DNA of 41,032 nucleotides. It comes from an uncultured Bacteroidota bacterium (lineage in GTDB: Bacteria > Bacteroidota > Bacteroidia > Flavobacteriales > Flavobacteriaceae). The notes below the pieces were generated by a model, which saw nothing but the letters and a program-made list of their open reading frames with translations, had not been told where the DNA came from and made no database searches. Of this stretch, positions 11,240-19,773 are shown in pieces (within the stretch, counting starts at the first letter, position 1; every line of letters starts with the position of its first letter). The position numbers and the translations under genes were made by a program. The stretch spans positions 1 to 41,032 of the forward strand of contig CAJXVU010000030.1 in assembly GCA_913062555.1 (NCBI GenBank). Direction: 5' to 3'.

Positions 11240-12517
11240 ATGAGAAAACAAGTTGTATTTGGATTAGCTGTAATGATTAGCACGTTCTCTTTTGCACAAA
11301 AAAAAGAGCTAAAGCTGGCAGATAAAGCTATTAAAAGTAGCAATTATGCTGATGCTAAAGCGGCTATTAATTCTGCTGAAGCTTTACTATCTACCATGGA
11401 TGAGAAAACTAAGGCGAAATTTTATTTTTTAAAAGGAAAGGCATTATATGCAAATGGTGCAGGAACTGATACTGAAATTGCTGATGCATTAAGTAGCTTT
11501 AAAGATCTTAGCGAGATTGAAGCAGCATCTGGAAGAACGACATATACCGCTCAGGTAAATGAAATGAAACTAGAGATGAGTAATTCATTTATTAAAAAAG
11601 CAAGTGATGCTTATGAGCAAAAAAATTATGGAGTTTCATCCACAAATTTTGAGAATGCCTATAGAATGTCAACATCTGACACACTTTATTTATTTAATTC
11701 AGCAACGGTAGCAGTTTTGGAAAAGGATTATGATACGGCTATAAAACTTTATGGTGAATTAAATACTCTAGGATATACTGGGATTAGCGAAGAGTATATG
11801 GCAACTGAGATTGAAACAGGAGAAGAGCAAAAATTTCCTAGTGAAATGATAAGAGATCTTTCTGTTAAAGGCGGATCACATGATAATTCGAAAAATGTCA
11901 AAACTATATCTAAAGTAGCCGAAATAGCGAAAAATATTGCGCTTATTTATGTAGAACTTGGAGAAAATGACAAGGCAATTTCAGCTATTGAATCTGCAAA
12001 ACTAACGAGCCCAAATGATTTAAATTTAATCCTTTCAGAAGCAAATGTCTATTACAAAATGGGCAACACAGATAAATATCAGGAGCTCATTAAATCAGCG
12101 CTTGAAATTGATCCTAATAATGTCGATTTAATATTTAATCTAGGTGTTTTTGCAGCAGAAGAGAAGGATTTTGATACTGCTAAATCTTATTATGATAAGG
12201 CTATAGAAATTGATCCAGATTTTAGTAAAGCACAAATGAATATGGCAGCGTTAATATTGGACCAGGAACAAGGAATCATTGATGAAATGAACAACTTAGG
12301 AACTTCTTCAGCAGATAATGATAAATATGACTTGCTTAAAGAGAAAAGACAACAAATGTATAAAGATGCTGTTCCTTATTTGACTCAAGTTATGGATAAA
12401 GAGCCAGAAAATTTAAGTGCCGCTAGAACTTTAATGAATATTTATAGTGCCTTAGATGATGTGGACAATTTTAAAGCGATGAAAGCTAAAGTTGATTCAT
12501 TGGAAGGTGGAAACTAA
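11240..12517 (+). CDS. Secreted or periplasmic tetratricopeptide repeat protein
   Basis: A 425-residue protein with a signal peptide (MRKQVVFGLAVMISTFSFA, then QKKELK) and several TPR-type helical repeats. The clearest are near residues 225-345, with motifs such as LIYVELGENDKAISAIESA and NVDLIFNLGVFAAEEKDFD. TPR units usually scaffold protein-protein contacts. No catalytic motif is visible and I cannot assign a specific partner. It lies 25 bp after gyrA in the same direction, so it probably shares that transcript, and it ends at a strong bidirectional terminator. Periplasmic location is inferred from the signal peptide and the absence of a lipobox. Confidence 0.85.
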   Translation: MRKQVVFGLAVMISTFSFAQKKELKLADKAIKSSNYADAKAAINSAEALLSTMDEKTKAKFYFLKGKALYANGAGTDTEIADALSSFKDLSEIEAASGRTTYTAQVNEMKLEMSNSFIKKASDAYEQKNYGVSSTNFENAYRMSTSDTLYLFNSATVAVLEKDYDTAIKLYGELNTLGYTGISEEYMATEIETGEEQKFPSEMIRDLSVKGGSHDNSKNVKTISKVAEIAKNIALIYVELGENDKAISAIESAKLTSPNDLNLILSEANVYYKMGNTDKYQELIKSALEIDPNNVDLIFNLGVFAAEEKDFDTAKSYYDKAIEIDPDFSKAQMNMAALILDQEQGIIDEMNNLGTSSADNDKYDLLKEKRQQMYKDAVPYLTQVMDKEPENLSAARTLMNIYSALDDVDNFKAMKAKVDSLEGGN

Positions 12518-12533
12518 ATTTGACTATTCAATA

Positions 12534-12567
12534 TAAAAAAAGCCACTCATATGAGTGGCTTTTTTTA
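12534..12567. terminator. Bidirectional terminator between convergent genes
   Basis: AGCCACTCAT and ATGAGTGGCT form a perfect 10-bp stem, extended by A and T runs on the two sides. It sits between the TPR gene and the minus-strand peptidase gene, whose stop codon overlaps the T-run, so it can serve both transcripts. Confidence 0.9.
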
Positions 12568-13314
12568 TATAATCTTTTTAATCACTCTCAATTTATGGGT
12601 ATGTGTATTGGTCTCGACATTATAAATTCCCGAATGATCTAATCGATCAATTCTAACTTTCCCATGTGCATGAATAATATAATTATCCTTCATGATAATA
12701 CCAACATGTACAATATTACCCTCAGCGTTATCAAAAAATGCGAGATCACCAGGTTCACTTTCTTCGATAAAACTCAACGCCTCACCTTGAGTGGCTTGCT
12801 GTGAAGCATCTCTCAAAAGCTTATAACCGTTAAGTTTATATACCATTTGAGTAAATCCAGAACAATCAATACCAAATGGAGTTTTACCACCCCAAAGATA
12901 AGGGACATTCATATAAAGAAATGCAGTGATTAAAATATTGCATTTGTCTTGTTTTTTAGTTGTTGAATTTCCGTCGTAAACATGATTTAGAAGGGATAAT
13001 CCCTGCAAGGAAGCTCCCAATGTAATGGGATGCAATGCGTCATTTGAATCTTGAAAAAATTCAACAAGATCTGTAACATAAATCGCGTCTGTTTTACACA
13101 ACGTGTTAAAGTCTATTTCAGAAATTTCCTGGTATTGTTTATTATCTATCCAGCCTTCATATTGATCATAATCCAAACGAATTCTGCTCCACTTTTTACG
13201 TTGTTCCAAAACTTTAAAAAAGCCACCATATAACACTTGCGAAACGAGTTCACTAGCATCAGAAGGTTCCAATCTTAAAGGAACAATACTTAAATTGCAG
13301 ATTCCATATTGCAT
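12565..13314 (-). CDS. NlpC/P60-family peptidase with N-terminal SH3-like domain
   Basis: A predicted cysteine peptidase of the C40 family, which usually cleaves peptide bonds in the peptidoglycan stem. The 249 residues comprise an SH3b-like N-terminal half (about 1-65, with WSRIRLDYDQYEGWI) and an NlpC/P60 domain from about 120. The catalytic Cys is Cys151 in GIDCSGFTQ. The His is probably His203 in IVHVGII, and His215 in IIHAHG may complete the site. No signal peptide is visible, so export is not evident from the sequence, although the usual substrate is outside the cytoplasm. The gene starts 11 bp after the thiolase stop, which suggests co-transcription rather than shared function. Confidence 0.9.
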   Translation of the reverse strand: MQYGICNLSIVPLRLEPSDASELVSQVLYGGFFKVLEQRKKWSRIRLDYDQYEGWIDNKQYQEISEIDFNTLCKTDAIYVTDLVEFFQDSNDALHPITLGASLQGLSLLNHVYDGNSTTKKQDKCNILITAFLYMNVPYLWGGKTPFGIDCSGFTQMVYKLNGYKLLRDASQQATQGEALSFIEESEPGDLAFFDNAEGNIVHVGIIMKDNYIIHAHGKVRIDRLDHSGIYNVETNTHTHKLRVIKKII

Positions 13315-13325
13315 TTAGCAGTAGG

Positions 13326-14504
13326 TTAGTTGCGTTCTAAAACAATTGCTGAGGCACCACCACCACCATTACAAATAGCAGCAGCTCCAATTTTTGCATC
13401 GTTTTGTTCTAGAACATTGATTAAAGTTACAATAATTCTGGCACCAGAACAGCCAAGAGGATGTCCCAAGGATACAGCACCACCATTTACATTTACATTT
13501 TCATCTGATAAGCCTAGAATTTTCATATTCGCCAAGCCAACAACAGCAAAAGCCTCATTAAATTCAAAATAGTCAACATCATCAATTGAGATGTTAGCTT
13601 TAGCAAGCGCCTTTGGAAGAGCTTTTGCAGGGGCCGTAGTAAACCATTTTGGTTCTTGCGCCGCATCTGCATAACTTTTTATAGTTGCCAATGGTTTAAG
13701 ACCTAATGATTCAGCTTTTTCTTTACTCATTAATACTAAAGCAGCAGCACCATCATTTATTGTAGAAGCATTCGCTGCGGTAACCGTACCATTTTTAGAG
13801 AATGCAGCTCGCAAAGCTGGAATTTTCTCCATTTTTACATTGGTGTATTCTTCATCTTTATTAATTATTAAAGGTTCTCCACGACGTTGAGGAACTTCAA
13901 CAGGTACAATTTCAGAATTGTATTTTCCGGCATCCCAAGCAGCAGCAGATCTCTTATATGACTGTATCGCATAGGCATCTTGATCTTCTCGAGAGAATTC
14001 ATATTCAGAAGCACATAAATCGGCACAAACTCCCATCGCATTTTCATCATAAGCATCTACCAAACCATCTTTTTGCATCCCATCAATTAATGAGGTAGGT
14101 CCAAATTTGGTTCCAGTACGAGCGTGTAGATAGTGTGGAATTAAACTCATGTTCTCCATCCCACCAGCAACAACAATCTCAGCGTCTCCTAATGCAATAG
14201 ATTGTGCAGCTTGCATTACAGCTTTCATACCCGAAGCACATACCTTGTTTATAGCGGTACATGGTACAGTATCAGGAATTCCAGCATAAATGGCAGCCTG
14301 TCTCGCTGGTGCCTGACCAGTTCCAGCCTGAACAACATTTCCCATTAAAACTTCGTCAACCATTTCAGGTTTCAATTGAATTTTATTCAATGCCCCTTGT
14401 ATGGCTATTGCTCCTAATTTTGGAGCAGGAATAGTAGATAAAGCACCTAAAAAACTCCCAATAGGTGTTCTTGCAGCAGATACGATTACAACCTCTTTAT
14501 TCAT
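13326..14504 (-). CDS. Acetyl-CoA C-acyltransferase (thiolase)
   Basis: A thiolase that condenses two acetyl-CoA or cleaves 3-ketoacyl-CoA in the cytoplasm. The 392 residues match the usual length. The nucleophilic Cys is Cys89 in INKVCASGMKAV. The later signatures are NEAFAVV, GGAVSLGHPLGCSGAR, which carries the catalytic His, and the C-terminal CNGGGGASAIVLE, which carries the second Cys. The short GMENMSLIPHY and GVCADLCA segments are typical of biosynthetic or degradative acetyl-CoA acetyltransferases. I cannot tell AtoB-type from FadA-type activity from sequence alone. It is the first gene of a minus-strand pair with the NlpC/P60 peptidase and is divergent from the 7TM-HD gene across about 130 bp. 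Confidence 0.95.
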   Translation of the reverse strand: MNKEVVIVSAARTPIGSFLGALSTIPAPKLGAIAIQGALNKIQLKPEMVDEVLMGNVVQAGTGQAPARQAAIYAGIPDTVPCTAINKVCASGMKAVMQAAQSIALGDAEIVVAGGMENMSLIPHYLHARTGTKFGPTSLIDGMQKDGLVDAYDENAMGVCADLCASEYEFSREDQDAYAIQSYKRSAAAWDAGKYNSEIVPVEVPQRRGEPLIINKDEEYTNVKMEKIPALRAAFSKNGTVTAANASTINDGAAALVLMSKEKAESLGLKPLATIKSYADAAQEPKWFTTAPAKALPKALAKANISIDDVDYFEFNEAFAVVGLANMKILGLSDENVNVNGGAVSLGHPLGCSGARIIVTLINVLEQNDAKIGAAAICNGGGGASAIVLERN

Positions 14505-14637
14505 TGTGATATGATTTATATTTTGATTATGCGAAATTAATTAAAATTTGGAAGAAAATAGAATGATTGTATCATAATCATGACCCATTGCTGCTCCTTT
14601 ATTTTTTATTACTTTTGAGTGAATATTAATATGATAA

Positions 14638-16689
14638 ATGAAAGACTTCATTAATAAGCTATACAAGAACCATTCTTTAATATATAAGGCATTACTTTTT
14701 GTTTCTACCACCTTTTTAATTGTGTATTTATTTCCAAAAAGCGGAAAATTTAAATATAGTTTTGAAAAAGGAAAACCATGGCAATCAGAAAATTTATATG
14801 CCCCTTTTGATTTTGCAATAAAAAAAACAGATGCAGAGTTACAAATTGAACGCAAATCGATTAATGATAATGCCATTTCATATTTTGATTTGGATACCAC
14901 TGTGGTTAGTGCGATTAGACTTGAATTTCAATCACAATTTAATGTGCTTACCTTTTCTGATTCATTATCAATCATTGATATCGATGGCATTTACAACAAA
15001 GGACTACAAATATTAAATAACTTGTATGCTACTGGAATTTTAGATAAAGAATATAATTATACGGCAGATAAACAAATAGTAATTTTAGTAAATAGAACAC
15101 AGAGAACCACTACCAATTATTCAAATATTATTTCACAAAATGACATTAGAGTATTGTTAGAAGGACAAATAAATAATTTGGGTGTTTCCGATTTTAAATC
15201 GCAGTATTTATCACTATTTTTCGATGTCATTAAGCCAAATATCTCTTTAAATAAAAGTTTAACGGACAATTCATTACAAGAAGAATTAGATAAAATTTCC
15301 TTGGTGAGAGGTAGTATAGAACGTGAAACATTAATAATATCTAAAGGAGAAGTTGTAGAGGGTAATAAGTTTAAAATCCTAAAGTCTCTAGAGTCCGAAT
15401 ATCAATCTCAAGTATGGAGTGAAGCTAATTATAATTGGATTTTAGGAGCTTATACCTTGTTGGTTGCTCTAGCACTTTTAATGTTGTTGCTATTTTTAAG
15501 AAAGTATCGCTTAGATGTATTTATAAACAATACTAAAGTTACTTTTATTTTCTTTAATATTCTTTTGATGGTGTTTTTAACTACACTAGTGGTTAATTAC
15601 AATTCGTCATATATCTATGTCGTACCACTTTGTATTTTACCATTAGTTTTGAAAGCCTTTTTTGATGCACGATTAGGATTGTTTACTCATGTGATAACAG
15701 TATTACTCTTGGGCTTTGTAGTCTCTAATAATTATGAGTATATGTTTTTGCAAATTATTGCAGGAATTGTAACCATTTTAACGGTATCTGAACTTTATAA
15801 AAGAGCGAATTTATTTATTTCAGTAGGACAGATTACATTGATATATATTGTTGCATACTTTGCGTTTTTTGTAATTCATGAAGGCAGTGTCGAAAATTTA
15901 AAGTGGGAAACTTTTGTACTATTTGTGCTTTGCGGATTGGCAACCTTGTTTGTGCAACCTTTAATTTATGCCTATGAGAAAATGTTTGGTTTGGTCTCAG
16001 ACGTGTCCTTATTGGAACTTTCGGACACAAATTCTAAACTACTAAAAGAATTGTCAAATAAGGCTCCTGGAACTTTTCATCATTCGTTAAATGTAGCGAA
16101 TCTTGCAGAAGCATCTGCTAATGAAATTGGTGCAAATGCAATGTTAGTAAGGGTAGGAGCTTTGTATCATGATATTGGTAAAATGAAGAACCCAACTTAT
16201 TTTACAGAAAATCAATCTACAGGAATTAACCCTCACGATGAATTGTCTTCTAAAGAAAGTGCAAGTACAATAATTAATCATGTTATTGATGGAATAGAGA
16301 TTGCGAAGAAAAACAATTTACCAGACCGTTTAATTGATTTTATTAGAACCCATCACGGTACGAGCTTGGTTTATTATTTTTATAGCAAAGAGAAAAATTT
16401 AGAGGCTGATATTAATATTACTGATTTTATGTATCCTGGCCCAAGACCGTTTAGTAAGGAAACAGCGATATTAATGATGTGTGATAGTGTAGAAGCGGCT
16501 TCAAAAAGTTTAAAAGAGCCTACATCTGCAAAAATTGATGTCTTTGTTGAAAGCATAATTAGTAAGCAAATTGAGAGTGATCAGTTTTTAAATGCCAATA
16601 TAACCTTCAAAGAAATTCAATCAATCAAAAAAGTTTTAAAGCATAAGTTGGCTAATATCTACCACTTACGTATTGAATATCCTGAATAA
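14638..16689 (+). CDS. 7TM-HD membrane protein, PgpH-like cyclic di-AMP phosphodiesterase
   Basis: A membrane HD-domain phosphodiesterase of the 7TMR-HDED family. PgpH members hydrolyse cyclic di-AMP, which affects osmotic and cell-wall homeostasis. The 683 residues begin with a membrane segment at about 17-33. An extracytoplasmic HDED-like domain follows to about 265. Then come about seven hydrophobic helices to about 465 and a cytoplasmic HD domain. The HD metal ligands are visible as HH at 481-482 (GTFHHSLNVANLAE), HD at 511-512 (LYHDIGKM), and a later IRTHHGTSL. The length and order match PgpH. c-di-AMP as substrate is by family, not shown here. The ATG at 14638 gives a sensible N-terminal anchor. 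Confidence 0.9.
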   Translation: MKDFINKLYKNHSLIYKALLFVSTTFLIVYLFPKSGKFKYSFEKGKPWQSENLYAPFDFAIKKTDAELQIERKSINDNAISYFDLDTTVVSAIRLEFQSQFNVLTFSDSLSIIDIDGIYNKGLQILNNLYATGILDKEYNYTADKQIVILVNRTQRTTTNYSNIISQNDIRVLLEGQINNLGVSDFKSQYLSLFFDVIKPNISLNKSLTDNSLQEELDKISLVRGSIERETLIISKGEVVEGNKFKILKSLESEYQSQVWSEANYNWILGAYTLLVALALLMLLLFLRKYRLDVFINNTKVTFIFFNILLMVFLTTLVVNYNSSYIYVVPLCILPLVLKAFFDARLGLFTHVITVLLLGFVVSNNYEYMFLQIIAGIVTILTVSELYKRANLFISVGQITLIYIVAYFAFFVIHEGSVENLKWETFVLFVLCGLATLFVQPLIYAYEKMFGLVSDVSLLELSDTNSKLLKELSNKAPGTFHHSLNVANLAEASANEIGANAMLVRVGALYHDIGKMKNPTYFTENQSTGINPHDELSSKESASTIINHVIDGIEIAKKNNLPDRLIDFIRTHHGTSLVYYFYSKEKNLEADINITDFMYPGPRPFSKETAILMMCDSVEAASKSLKEPTSAKIDVFVESIISKQIESDQFLNANITFKEIQSIKKVLKHKLANIYHLRIEYPE

Positions 16690-16720
16690 AAAAAAACCTT
16701 TAAAAAAATCGAAAAAATAG

Positions 16721-16752
16721 TTTGCGTTCTTTAAGATGAAAACTTACATTTG
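16721..16752 (+). promoter_or_regulatory. Bacteroidota-type promoter for the tRNA cluster
   Basis: TTTG at 16721-16724 and TACATTTG at 16745-16752 are separated by 20 bp. They match the Bacteroidota sigma-A consensus TTTG-N(about 19-20)-TAnnTTTG. The first tRNA begins 46 bp after the -7 element, which suits a transcript covering the three tRNAs. Confidence 0.75.
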
Positions 16753-16797
16753 CATCCGCTTTGAAATATTAAAAGCGTAGTTCATTAAATTATAATA

Positions 16798-16885
16798 GGA
16801 GAGGTGCCTGAGTGGCCGAAAGGACTTGTTTGCTAAACAAGCGTACCCTTACCGGGTACCCGGGGTTCGAATCCCCGTCTCTCCG
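16798..16885 (+). tRNA. tRNA-Ser(GCU)
   Basis: An 88-nt class II tRNA. The acceptor arm GGAGAGG pairs with TCTCTCC, with one G-T at its base. The anticodon stem CTTGT/ACAAG carries GCT at 16832-16834. There is a long variable arm and the T-arm CGGGGTTCGAATCCCCG. The CCA is not encoded. It is the first of three tRNAs. Confidence 0.97.
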
Positions 16886-16905
16886 CTTTTTTTTGATAAC
16901 CATTT

Positions 16906-16980
16906 CGGGGTGTAGCGTAGCCCGGTTATCGCGCCGCGTTTGGGACGCGGAGGTCGCAGGTTCGAATCCTGCCACCCCGA
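16906..16980 (+). tRNA. tRNA-Pro(UGG)
   Basis: A 75-nt tRNA. The acceptor CGGGGTG pairs with CACCCCG. The anticodon stem CCGCG/CGCGG holds the loop TTTGGGA with anticodon TGG at 16941-16943, and the T-arm is GCAGGTTCGAATCCTGC. It lies 20 bp after tRNA-Ser. Confidence 0.97.
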
Positions 16981-17109
16981 CAAATTTGAGTGATTATATT
17001 GTGTAGAAAGTTTACTTTCTTAAAGAATTAATAGCTCTAATAAATGGATTACCGAGTAGAATGAGGTAATCAGTTTTAAAAGCTTTCAGGATAGTTAATA
17101 TCCTTGAAT

Positions 17110-17183
<74 letters not shown>

Positions 17184-17192
17184 CTTTTTAAA

Positions 17193-17230
17193 GCCCTAAC
17201 TAATTGTTTTTCAATAAGTTAGGGTTTTTT
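17193..17230 (+). terminator. Terminator just after tRNA-Arg
   Basis: CCCTAACT...AGTTAGGG form a stem, with further pairing of AATTG and CAAT around a T loop, followed by TTTTTT. It should end the tRNA transcript. A different hairpin follows the downstream att copy, so this one probably came in with the island. Confidence 0.8.
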
Positions 17231-17822
17231 CTTGTCTTGTTTGCACAACATTTGCACAACCGCTGTCCGACGATTGCTTGAACCTAGCATTACCATTGCT
17301 ATAACCTTGCACGACCATTGTCCGACATGTACTTCACAAATGCAAACAAAAGTAATCTAGTTTGAATATTTACCATTTTTTTTGGATCTTAAATAACCTT
17401 CCTTAAAATAATTGATTTGCTTAAAGCTAATAGTTATAACCAGCTAATTAATTGAATTAAAAGGACTTAGCCTCTTGAATTTTTTAATAGCCTATTTCGA
17501 TGGTTTGTTTTTGCTTAAAAAATCGTCAAAACACGAAGATTGTATATGGCCAAACATCTAAATGAATATTGATTGGGTTTGAATCGTAGATCAATTACAA
17601 ATGTAATTGGAAATATTATTGCAAATCAAAAGTTGATATCATCAGAATTAAAACATAAAAATATTTTGTATTAGAAGTAATTATAGTTTTCCATACTATA
17701 ATTTACGCGACCATTGTACAACGGTTTAAATGTTAATACAAATCTATAAATGAATATAATTTTTTGTAAAGATAGATTGACGTGAAATTAAGCCGCATTA
17801 AATATTGTTAGCACACAGTCTT
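17231..17822. other. Gene-free left end of the tRNA-Arg island
   Basis: No coding region can be supported. The stretch holds a cluster of TGYMCRAC-type 8-mers near the tRNA and another at 17715-17722. It also holds a 24-bp segment (17670-17693) repeated at 19876-19899 with one mismatch. The right part ends in a cassette-like core, ATTGTTAGCAC, at 17804-17814. It looks like an element end from which the integrase gene has been lost. Confidence 0.5.
17242..17326 (+). promoter_or_regulatory. Cluster of TGYMCRAC 8-mers, possible integrase arm sites
   Basis: TGCACAAC occurs at 17242-17249 and 17253-17260, TGTCCGAC at 17264-17271 and 17319-17326, and TGCACGAC at 17308-17315. A further TGTACAAC is at 17715-17722. 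TGCACAAC occurs twice more at the other end of the island (19910-19917 and 19921-19928), inside a 21-bp exact repeat of 17241-17261. Repeated short sites near both att copies resemble arm-type binding sites of tyrosine integrases. The repeats are seen directly; the role is inferred. Confidence 0.45.
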
Positions 17823-18290
17823 TTAATCAACTATTTCTTGTTTTTTAACGTCAGCAACTTTTCCGTTTTTAAAGGTTAATTGCAAACTATTAAATTGCCA
17901 ACCAAATCCAGCACCAGACATTCCCAAATTGTAAGTCCAAATATCAGTTGAATCATCACCTTCCGATTTTCCGATGAGTTCAACAATTTCGCTTTTAGTT
18001 TTTCCGTTTAAAATTCTACTCTTGATTAAATTGTCACGCATTTCAAATCTTGAGTTTTTGTCAGATAACCATCTTTCTTTTTCAAAATCATATTGAGGTT
18101 CATAAAATAAATAACTGAAGAAAGCTATTATTAGGCAATAATATAAAATTGGCGTTATTATTATTGTTCCAATTAAAGAAGTCCAATTTCTCGTCTTTTT
18201 GTCTTTGAGAAACCTTTTTAAAATCCAACGTAGAAGGAAAAAAGTCGGAATTGAGATTATTAAAGATATGAAAGGAAGTTCAGCACTCAT
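17823..18290 (-). CDS. Small membrane protein with BamE-like C-terminal domain
   Basis: A 155-residue protein with two hydrophobic segments (about 4-26 and 36-65) and a C-terminal region resembling the SmpA/BamE fold. That region has ILNGKTKSEIVELIGKSEG, then IWTYNLG and LQLTFKNGKVADVKK. BamE-like domains occur in outer-membrane assembly lipoproteins and also in many small envelope proteins of unknown role. There is no lipobox here, so it is probably an inner-membrane protein with a soluble tail, and it is not BamE itself. It is the last of three minus-strand genes in the tRNA-Arg island, and palindrome-rich spacer DNA precedes it. Its function is unknown. Confidence 0.75.
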   Translation of the reverse strand: MSAELPFISLIISIPTFFLLRWILKRFLKDKKTRNWTSLIGTIIITPILYYCLIIAFFSYLFYEPQYDFEKERWLSDKNSRFEMRDNLIKSRILNGKTKSEIVELIGKSEGDDSTDIWTYNLGMSGAGFGWQFNSLQLTFKNGKVADVKKQEIVD

Positions 18291-18300
18291 TTTTTTTCAA

Positions 18301-18427
18301 ATTGGTTACAACGGTTAGCTATGAATAGTGCGGGGCAGAAAATCCACGGATTTTCGTGTCGACACAAGCCAAAACCCTTATTATTTATAGGTTTTGTTGG
18401 CAATTGTTTTTTGTTTTTTTACAATTG
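18301..18427. repeat. Palindrome-rich spacer between island genes (cassette-site-like)
   Basis: Four inverted repeats follow one another. GAAAATCC-AC-GGATTTTC is at 18338-18355. The perfect palindrome GTGTCGACAC is at 18356-18365. AAAACC/GGTTTT is at 18371-18395, and CAATTGT/ACAATTG at 18401-18427. The stretch is bordered by ATTGGTTACAACGG (18301-18314) and GTTGGCAATTG (18396-18406). Related cores border the other island genes. This resembles a folded recombination site between gene cassettes, but no integrase is present to support it. Confidence 0.5.
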
Positions 18428-18435
18428 AATTGGAT

Positions 18436-18798
18436 CTATTCTTCTTCCAACATATCCAAGTAGACGTCTTCAACATGCTCGCGAGCCCATTGTGTTTTTC
18501 TTAAAAAACCTAGGCTTGATTTCATTGTAGGGTTATACATGAAACAGCGAATATTGACACGATCTGCCAGATACTCCCAACCATAATGCTTTACCAGACG
18601 TTCTAAAATCTGAGCCAGTTTCACTCCATGAAGTGGATTGTTAAGTTCTTCTTCAGTAGCTTGTCTCCTGTTTCGTCTAGTAGGATTCTCTTCATTCAGC
18701 GCTTCATTCGTCTTTGGTTTGAAGTCTGTATCCGAAAACTCATCTGATTCTTCCCGTTTATCAGTCGGCTCGTTTTTATGATCGCTTTTTATATCCAT
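18436..18798 (-). CDS. VF530-family (DUF2132) small protein
   Basis: A 120-residue protein whose C-terminal 70 residues match the VF530/DUF2132 family. The motifs are [20 protein letters not shown], then [31 protein letters not shown] and [11 protein letters not shown]. The family is named for a Vibrio protein and is described as DNA-binding; its physiological role is not established. The N-terminal 50 residues are charged, rich in Glu, Lys and Asp, and probably disordered, which makes this protein longer than the minimal family domain. It lies 15 bp downstream of the HEPN-like gene in the same direction, so the two are probably co-transcribed. Confidence 0.88.
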   Translation of the reverse strand: MDIKSDHKNEPTDKREESDEFSDTDFKPKTNEALNEENPTRRNRRQATEEELNNPLHGVKLAQILERLVKHYGWEYLADRVNIRCFMYNPTMKSSLGFLRKTQWAREHVEDVYLDMLEEE

Positions 18799-18813
18799 TG
18801 TTGGTAACTGGTT

Positions 18814-19560
18814 TTATGTCCAATTTGTTTTAACGTTATCTGTATAATGATTTAGTATTTCAGAAAATTTTTCTTCATTGAATTTTTCAACTTTTTCAAA
18901 TTTTTCAACTAACTTTTTGCATTGTCTCCAAATCGCAATTAAATCAGAGATTCGAGGCTTTAATGCAATAGCATTATCTGGTGTGTAGTGAACTGTTTTA
19001 TTTCTCAAGCTAAATAGGTTTGTTATTTCATTTAACTGAATTTTATTGTCCGTTAAATCGTCTTTAAATATGAAAATAAGTCTTTCCATGATTTTAGCAA
19101 TAGAAATTCTTGAATAACAGAAATTATCAATTTCACCACTTTGATTTAAGAATAGTAAATGTCTATTTGTTAATGTCTCAATAAAAAAACCTAAGTTGTT
19201 TAAATGACCTAATAATTCAATTGATTTTATTCTGTAATCTAAACCAAATTTATAAGTTTTTGTTTGGGAAATTGAAATAGCTCCTTCCCAAAGATTTGAC
19301 ATTTTTGAGATGGTATCATCGGTCAATGGATTGTCTTCTTTTGATTGCAGAGTTTCAATTGTACCATTTCCAACATTTAGGTTATTCGCTAATTCTAAAT
19401 CTTGTTTTGTAGGTTCAACTTTATCTAGCAGTTTCCCATATATAATGGAGGCTAATTCAGACCTTAGGGCTTCGTCTATATATTTGAATGATTCATTTAT
19501 AAAAAATGTACCACCTTGTGCTAGCTTGGAATAAGTGTCTAAATCGTGTTTGTTCTTCAT
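18814..19560 (-). CDS. Uncharacterised alpha-helical protein with HEPN-like RxxxxH motif
   Basis: I do not recognise a named family for this 248-residue protein. No signal peptide or membrane segment is visible, so it is probably cytoplasmic, and it looks mostly helical. Residues around 190-200 read LRNKTVHYTP, an Arg-x4-His arrangement as in the catalytic motif of HEPN RNases. The flanking helices (MERLIFIFKDDL before it, SDLIAIWRQCKKLVEKF after it) fit a HEPN bundle. HEPN proteins are common in defence and toxin systems on mobile DNA. Here it is cargo of a tRNA-Arg island and is followed at 15 bp by a VF530 gene. A HEPN fold is possible; RNase activity is speculation. Confidence 0.55.
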   Translation of the reverse strand: MKNKHDLDTYSKLAQGGTFFINESFKYIDEALRSELASIIYGKLLDKVEPTKQDLELANNLNVGNGTIETLQSKEDNPLTDDTISKMSNLWEGAISISQTKTYKFGLDYRIKSIELLGHLNNLGFFIETLTNRHLLFLNQSGEIDNFCYSRISIAKIMERLIFIFKDDLTDNKIQLNEITNLFSLRNKTVHYTPDNAIALKPRISDLIAIWRQCKKLVEKFEKVEKFNEEKFSEILNHYTDNVKTNWT

Positions 19561-19773
19561 CTTTTAAATTGTTGCCAACGTATGGCTTAAGACTATTGTC
19601 TTTATATCCTTTATATTTATATCAATAAAATTAAGTAAAATTCTTACAAATCCAATGGGCTTTTACAGAATTAAAACTAATTGTAGCCACATGTGTGTAT
19701 ATTTCTATGGTTTTAGTTAAAGTGTGTTCCAACACAGGCTTTTTATAGAGTTGTTCTAAGTGATACAATTATT

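Noticed and set aside
13330..13572. Plus-strand 80-codon frame within the thiolase gene
   Set aside because: It is antisense to a well-supported thiolase and has no independent features; the same applies to other antisense frames within clpC, gyrA, susC and the surface lipoprotein genes.
14541..14900. Minus-strand 119-codon frame before the 7TM-HD gene
   Set aside because: It overlaps the start of the strongly supported 7TM-HD gene on the other strand and has no recognisable features.
16790..17006. Short frames on both strands over the tRNA genes
   Set aside because: They coincide with tRNA-Ser and tRNA-Pro and are explained by the tRNA sequences.
17336..17660. Integrase gene remnant next to tRNA-Arg
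   Set aside because: I looked for one on both strands because of the att repeats, but no frame shows tyrosine-recombinase motifs.
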